DNA of 64,000 nt, taken from assembly GCA_003130815.1 (NCBI GenBank), contig QFDA01000001.1, forward strand, positions 76,131 to 140,130, read 5' to 3'. Shown here in pieces: positions 61,301 through 64,000 of the stretch. Both the position numbers and the translations under genes were made by a program. The notes under the pieces were generated by a model. The model had not been told where the DNA came from and did not search any database. It saw only the letters and a program-made list of their open reading frames with translations. How positions within the stretch are numbered: the first letter of the stretch is position 1; the number at the start of each line of letters is the position of its first letter. This DNA comes from Bacteroidetes bacterium SCGC AAA795-G10. Its GTDB lineage: Bacteria > Bacteroidota > Bacteroidia > Flavobacteriales > Flavobacteriaceae.

Positions 61301-64000
61301 TTTTAAAGGAATTTCAATTTGATAAAAATTATCCTGATAATCAGTACCTAAACGAATGAATGCGACTATTCTTTTATCGTATTCATCTTCAGATTTTAAA
61401 CCTGGAAGAGGCTCGTTACCCGGTAATGACTCTGCATGTAAAAACATTCGTAGTTTACTATATTGCCTCATATCAAGATCTACTGTTTTAAAAATTCCTC
61501 TTGAGTCCATAGGTTTTAGATCAAAAATTCGCATCGCTAGAGATTGTTCGTTTTGACGGATTATAGTGTTATTATTATTTATCTGCTCTCTTTGAATTTC
61601 GGGTGGCAAAACATAATTTATCGGAATTCTATTTTCGTTTTCCAAAATATTTACTGTACTAATATCAACCGTAGTATTTTCATTTGCTATTATGTTTTCA
61701 TTAAGAGCTTTGTTATAGCGTCTCCAATCTCCTCTTACCAAGTCTAGTGTGCCAAAACGAAATACTATATTTTCGCTAAAACCACTTAATAGCATTCGCA
61801 TAAATCTAATCGATCTTAAATCATTAATATTATTTACCGCACCAAAATATGAATTAAAAGAAGTGTTTTCATAATATGACTTTTGAATAGGTACTTTGAA
61901 TTGTATCCATCTAGTAGTATACTCGTCACCATTTGGAGCTCTGACCTCAACATTCTCTCTTACATCAGTTATAAATGGATGATTTCCTACCCGCATTGTT
62001 TTAAAAATTGGTACATGATATTCAAAATAACTATCAATCGTATTCATACTTTGATCTCTATTTATATCTTCTGTATCAGGCTCAGTTGTATTACCTCGAT
62101 CATTATCGCTGAATTCAATTGGAGTATTGTTTTCAAATCCATTATAATTTTTATATCGCTCAAGTATACTCCCTTCTGCTTGTAGATAATATTCATAATT
62201 ATCACCTGCAGGATCATTGGCTGGACCATTTGTGAAAACCTCAGACTCCTCTTGATCACTAAGACCATCTAATCCAACATCCTGTAAAATACGATCCTCA
62301 GAATTTGAATTAAAAGCATATACTAAAGATTGGGTAGCAGGGACTCTACCCCAGGGAGTTTCATATGTAGGTGTAATTTCGCTATTACTTGGTAGTCCGT
62401 TTTCAAATTGTTTTCTACCATCGCGAAGTATATCTTCAGATATATTACCTAAATGAAATACTAATTCCCCTAATTCGTCATTTTCTGAAGTATTATCTGA
62501 AAATGTATCTAGTAACCAAAATTCTATAAACTCAACATTTGACTGTTCAAAATTTGTTGCATTTAGTGTGCGTGTAATCCCAGCCCAGTTTTTTTTTGGG
62601 TCTAATAAAAATTGTGATAATTCTGCATTATTATAAGGTCCTTTTTCTTTCGGATAAAATGCCAAATCTAAGGTTGGTAGTCTACTAATCATCCCTTGAA
62701 CTAAATCTTGTTCTGGAAAAAGTTCATTTATAGATATACTTCTGGTTTCATTACTCGATATATCATCATTATTTATTCCTGGTGGTTGTCTAGAATAAAA
62801 AATTTGATCAATAGAATACCATGCTAGTTTAGATCTTCCGTATCCACTTTCAAGTCCCTGTAGCGATGATCCTAAAACTCCCTTAATCGGAACACTAGAA
62901 AGGTTCCATGCATTAAATCCTTTTACATCAATATTTGTTTGTGCCCCTTCAAAATCATCTATATAAACGTTTGTTTCACCATTTAGTCTTGTATTTCTAG
63001 GATCATTTGCATTTATGCTTGCAACTTCACCTCTAAATGAAATTTGAGAGGGAATACTAGTTCTTATAGTTGGCCACTTATTAACCAAACGAGTTAAAAA
63101 GGGAAGTTCAGTAGAAAAATTTGTATTTAAGCCTTTCATTGTATTATTTACTGGTTCGGTTCCATAATTTGCTTTTTGAGTAAGAGGATTTTCACTCAGA
63201 TTTATAAGCGTTCCTCCAACATAGAAATTATCACTTAGCCGATGTTTCAAATTAATTCCAGAGAATCTTTTATTCTGTTGATTAAAAAACGAATTATTTT
63301 CAACTGAAATATCGATTGGAATATTTGATGCTTTAAGACCTTCATCTAATATTTTTACCCTTCCTATTTCATAATTTACTGTATAATCCAATCCTTCCTG
63401 AAGAATTCTTCCTCCTGCTGTAACTCTAACAGATCCTCTTGGAATATTAAAAGCTCCTATATTTATACCATCACCTCCTTCAGACTTATATCTTCCCTTG
63501 AGTTGGAATTTATTTTTTTCGGTAAATTCTAAAGCAGCTGCTTTTGTAAGAGTATACATTTCCTTAAAAACATATTTTTTTTGATTTGCATTAAACGTAT
63601 TATCAATATCATAATTCTCTTTCGCTGAACTTGGATTATCTAAAATCTCAAATAAAAATTCTCCAAATGGCTCAACTTTAGTAAAGATTATTCTTCCAAA
63701 ACGAGGTTCAATAGTAATACCAGGAAGAAAGTCAAAAAATCCGTCTCCACTAGGTACTAAATCTTGATATGCATTTAGTTTATCGAGTTCTAATGTGTTT
63801 AATAATATTTCATTATCTAAATTTTCTGGCCATATGGATTTATCAACTGGAGTTAAATAATTAATTGGTGATGGATCACTATACAAAATATTTAATCGAA
63901 AATCCTCCTCGGAAAGTTGAAATGCTCCTGTATTGTAGATATTTTTCATCATCAAATCCCAAACTGGCTGGCGAACATCAGTTAAACTACTTTTTAACAT
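58349..64000 (-). CDS. sprA: Gliding motility / type IX secretion translocon SprA (C-terminal 1,883 residues, partial)
   Basis: The gene runs off the right edge; about 1,883 codons are present and full-length SprA proteins have roughly 2,300-2,500. Visible are conserved SprA phrases such as TRLNGETNVYIDDFEGAQ, GRSKLAWYSIDQIF, GAITRTLNATNF-type text near SPQ-like strands, PTQSLVYAFNS, SDQEESEVFTNGPANDPAGD, FMRMLLSGF and a terminal FTIRYNFGN. SprA is the 36-strand outer-membrane barrel through which type IX cargo leaves. The right end is an in-frame ATG by chance at the window edge, not the real start. Confidence 0.93.
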   Translation of the reverse strand: MLKSSLTDVRQPVWDLMMKNIYNTGAFQLSEEDFRLNILYSDPSPINYLTPVDKSIWPENLDNEILLNTLELDKLNAYQDLVPSGDGFFDFLPGITIEPRFGRIIFTKVEPFGEFLFEILDNPSSAKENYDIDNTFNANQKKYVFKEMYTLTKAAALEFTEKNKFQLKGRYKSEGGDGINIGAFNIPRGSVRVTAGGRILQEGLDYTVNYEIGRVKILDEGLKASNIPIDISVENNSFFNQQNKRFSGINLKHRLSDNFYVGGTLINLSENPLTQKANYGTEPVNNTMKGLNTNFSTELPFLTRLVNKWPTIRTSIPSQISFRGEVASINANDPRNTRLNGETNVYIDDFEGAQTNIDVKGFNAWNLSSVPIKGVLGSSLQGLESGYGRSKLAWYSIDQIFYSRQPPGINNDDISSNETRSISINELFPEQDLVQGMISRLPTLDLAFYPKEKGPYNNAELSQFLLDPKKNWAGITRTLNATNFEQSNVEFIEFWLLDTFSDNTSENDELGELVFHLGNISEDILRDGRKQFENGLPSNSEITPTYETPWGRVPATQSLVYAFNSNSEDRILQDVGLDGLSDQEESEVFTNGPANDPAGDNYEYYLQAEGSILERYKNYNGFENNTPIEFSDNDRGNTTEPDTEDINRDQSMNTIDSYFEYHVPIFKTMRVGNHPFITDVRENVEVRAPNGDEYTTRWIQFKVPIQKSYYENTSFNSYFGAVNNINDLRSIRFMRMLLSGFSENIVFRFGTLDLVRGDWRRYNKALNENIIANENTTVDISTVNILENENRIPINYVLPPEIQREQINNNNTIIRQNEQSLAMRIFDLKPMDSRGIFKTVDLDMRQYSKLRMFLHAESLPGNEPLPGLKSEDEYDKRIVAFIRLGTDYQDNFYQIEIPLKPSDYDENVSNNLTSEEVWIPDSNSIEISIDLLSRLKAKALQKLGLGETLYFDEELNEIFEFTPISSLPGQKKYKLAIKGNPSLGNIRTLMIGLKNPSSKLGDDLSGEVWFNELRISGIDNQEGWAAIGALDANLADFANFSANGRYSSIGFGSIDQTPNQRTREELLQYDFISNLNLGQLAPSKWGLQIPLSFASGETFITPKYDPFYEDLKLEDRLETSDRRSQRDSIRNQAIDYTNRKSVSLIGVRKNASGNGIQRFYSPENFDFSYAYNKLEHRDFEIEKQEEINLLLGANYGHSFNTKTIEPFKKVKFFNRKRYWRWLQQFNFNLLPNSLEGTINVNRILNNQKFRQVYLEGTDASLQRSLPNLQQRNFLFDYNYSLTHNITRSLRFNFNAATSSIVRQNDQNYEGDNSNILLRNLLNTGEPNTHFQSLALNYKFPFQNIPFLSFIDAAYSYVGNFNWQRGSEALAEVTNDDGLSLGIVNTIQNNNKKTLTGAISFSKLYNALGLRPNRTRLQKMTSEVKNNDTIKKNSTIRKSLIKMIDALATLKRIQFNYNENNGTVLPGYLPSVGFAGGMQPTLGFTIGSQADIRYEAARKGWLTGFPNFNQLFTQLRSNKFLATAQMVPFKGLIIDLNAERDFAENKIENFSINNLQYYPQNSNISGNFGISTIMIKTAFNRSNGQGSKTFDEFRKNRTVIARRLYDRSNISELTSEIDGYPIGYGKNQQSVLLHSFIAAYSGIDPYKINLNPIKQTPLPNWNLKLTALSKIRSFSKIFNRFSINHAYRASYTLNNFQTNFDYDSTVPFQTDKLGNYIPERLYSNINLVEQFNPLARVDMEFKNSIKILAEFRKERAISLSLDNNLITETLGDEYIVGLGYRVKDVRFRTNISGRRVILSGDLNVKIDVSYRNNLTLLKNLEYDNNQVTAGQKLMAIKVTADYALTKNLTALFFYDHNFSEFAISTAFPQTSIRSGFTIRYNFGN

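Noticed and set aside
60490-62268. A series of plus- and minus-strand frames of 60-116 residues inside sprA
   Set aside because: All lie opposite or off-frame to the continuous SprA reading frame and lack signals or domains.
1-64000. Search for CRISPR arrays, insertion sequences, phage or defence genes
   Set aside because: No spaced direct repeats, transposase or recombinase motifs, or known defence domains were seen; gene content is chromosomal and even in composition.

Overview
The window is AT-rich bacterial chromosome from the phylum Bacteroidota, almost certainly a marine-type member of Flavobacteriia. The evidence is the gene content: the C-terminal 1,883 residues of the gliding/type IX secretion protein SprA, a secreted protease with a type IX sorting tail, two TonB-dependent receptors with carboxypeptidase-like N-terminal domains, and S16 with an acidic tail ahead of RimM. 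The pdxJ/nadK/DUF6089/uppS/bamA/ompH/ompH block and the ctaB-coxIII-coxIII-coxIV-SCO-DUF420 block also fit. Start codons lack Shine-Dalgarno sequences, TTG or GTG starts are fairly common, and several promoters look like the Bacteroidota TAnnTTTG type. There is no insertion sequence, prophage, CRISPR array or integron. No gap between genes exceeds about 155 bases; the largest are 14770-14923 and 51834-51976.

Layout. 1-0.7 kb: end of rpsP, then rimM. 0.7-4.2 kb: TonB receptor, exported Rieske protein and a small periplasmic protein. 4.2-8.3 kb: a likely zinc-acquisition island, with a ZnuD-like TonB receptor, a surface lipoprotein, a Fur/Zur-family regulator, a perfect 15-bp palindrome over a promoter -7 box, a 44-residue His/Asp-rich lipoprotein and a His-rich membrane protein. 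8.3-20 kb: catabolic and exported enzymes (DUF1080, EtfAB, a formylglycine-generating-enzyme-like lipoprotein, xylose isomerase and xylulokinase, a Tat-exported TIM-barrel protein, lipoprotein gamma-glutamyltransferase, lipoprotein RidA, a protein with two zincin motifs), then tRNA-Leu(CAA). 20-32.5 kb: housekeeping genes (prs, rplY, pth, ribF, serS, rsmA, mgtE, a 2-hydroxyacid dehydrogenase) around a large secreted metalloprotease and its partner lipoprotein. 32.5-36.8 kb: aspartate kinase, acetyltransferase, hydrolase, pdxJ, nadK. 36.8-42 kb: outer-membrane biogenesis genes (DUF6089, uppS, bamA, two ompH/skp). 42-46 kb: gamma-carbonic anhydrase-like protein, NifU-like scaffold, tsaB, SDR and PhyH-type dioxygenase. 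46-51.8 kb: a five-gene MacAB-TolC-like efflux operon. 52-57.8 kb: cytochrome c oxidase assembly and subunits with heme O synthase and TonB. 57.9-64 kb: gcvH and sprA.

How the parts fit: TonB (57.1-57.8 kb) could energise both receptors. BamA and the Skp-like proteins serve barrel insertion, including SprA and the receptors. SprA is the exit channel for type IX cargo such as the 1,280-residue protease. The most unusual areas are the zinc island with its palindrome and 13-base homopolymer, the periplasmic FGE-like protein joined to the xylose genes, the double-zincin lipoprotein, and a bipartite motif shared by the two outer-membrane-biogenesis transcription units.
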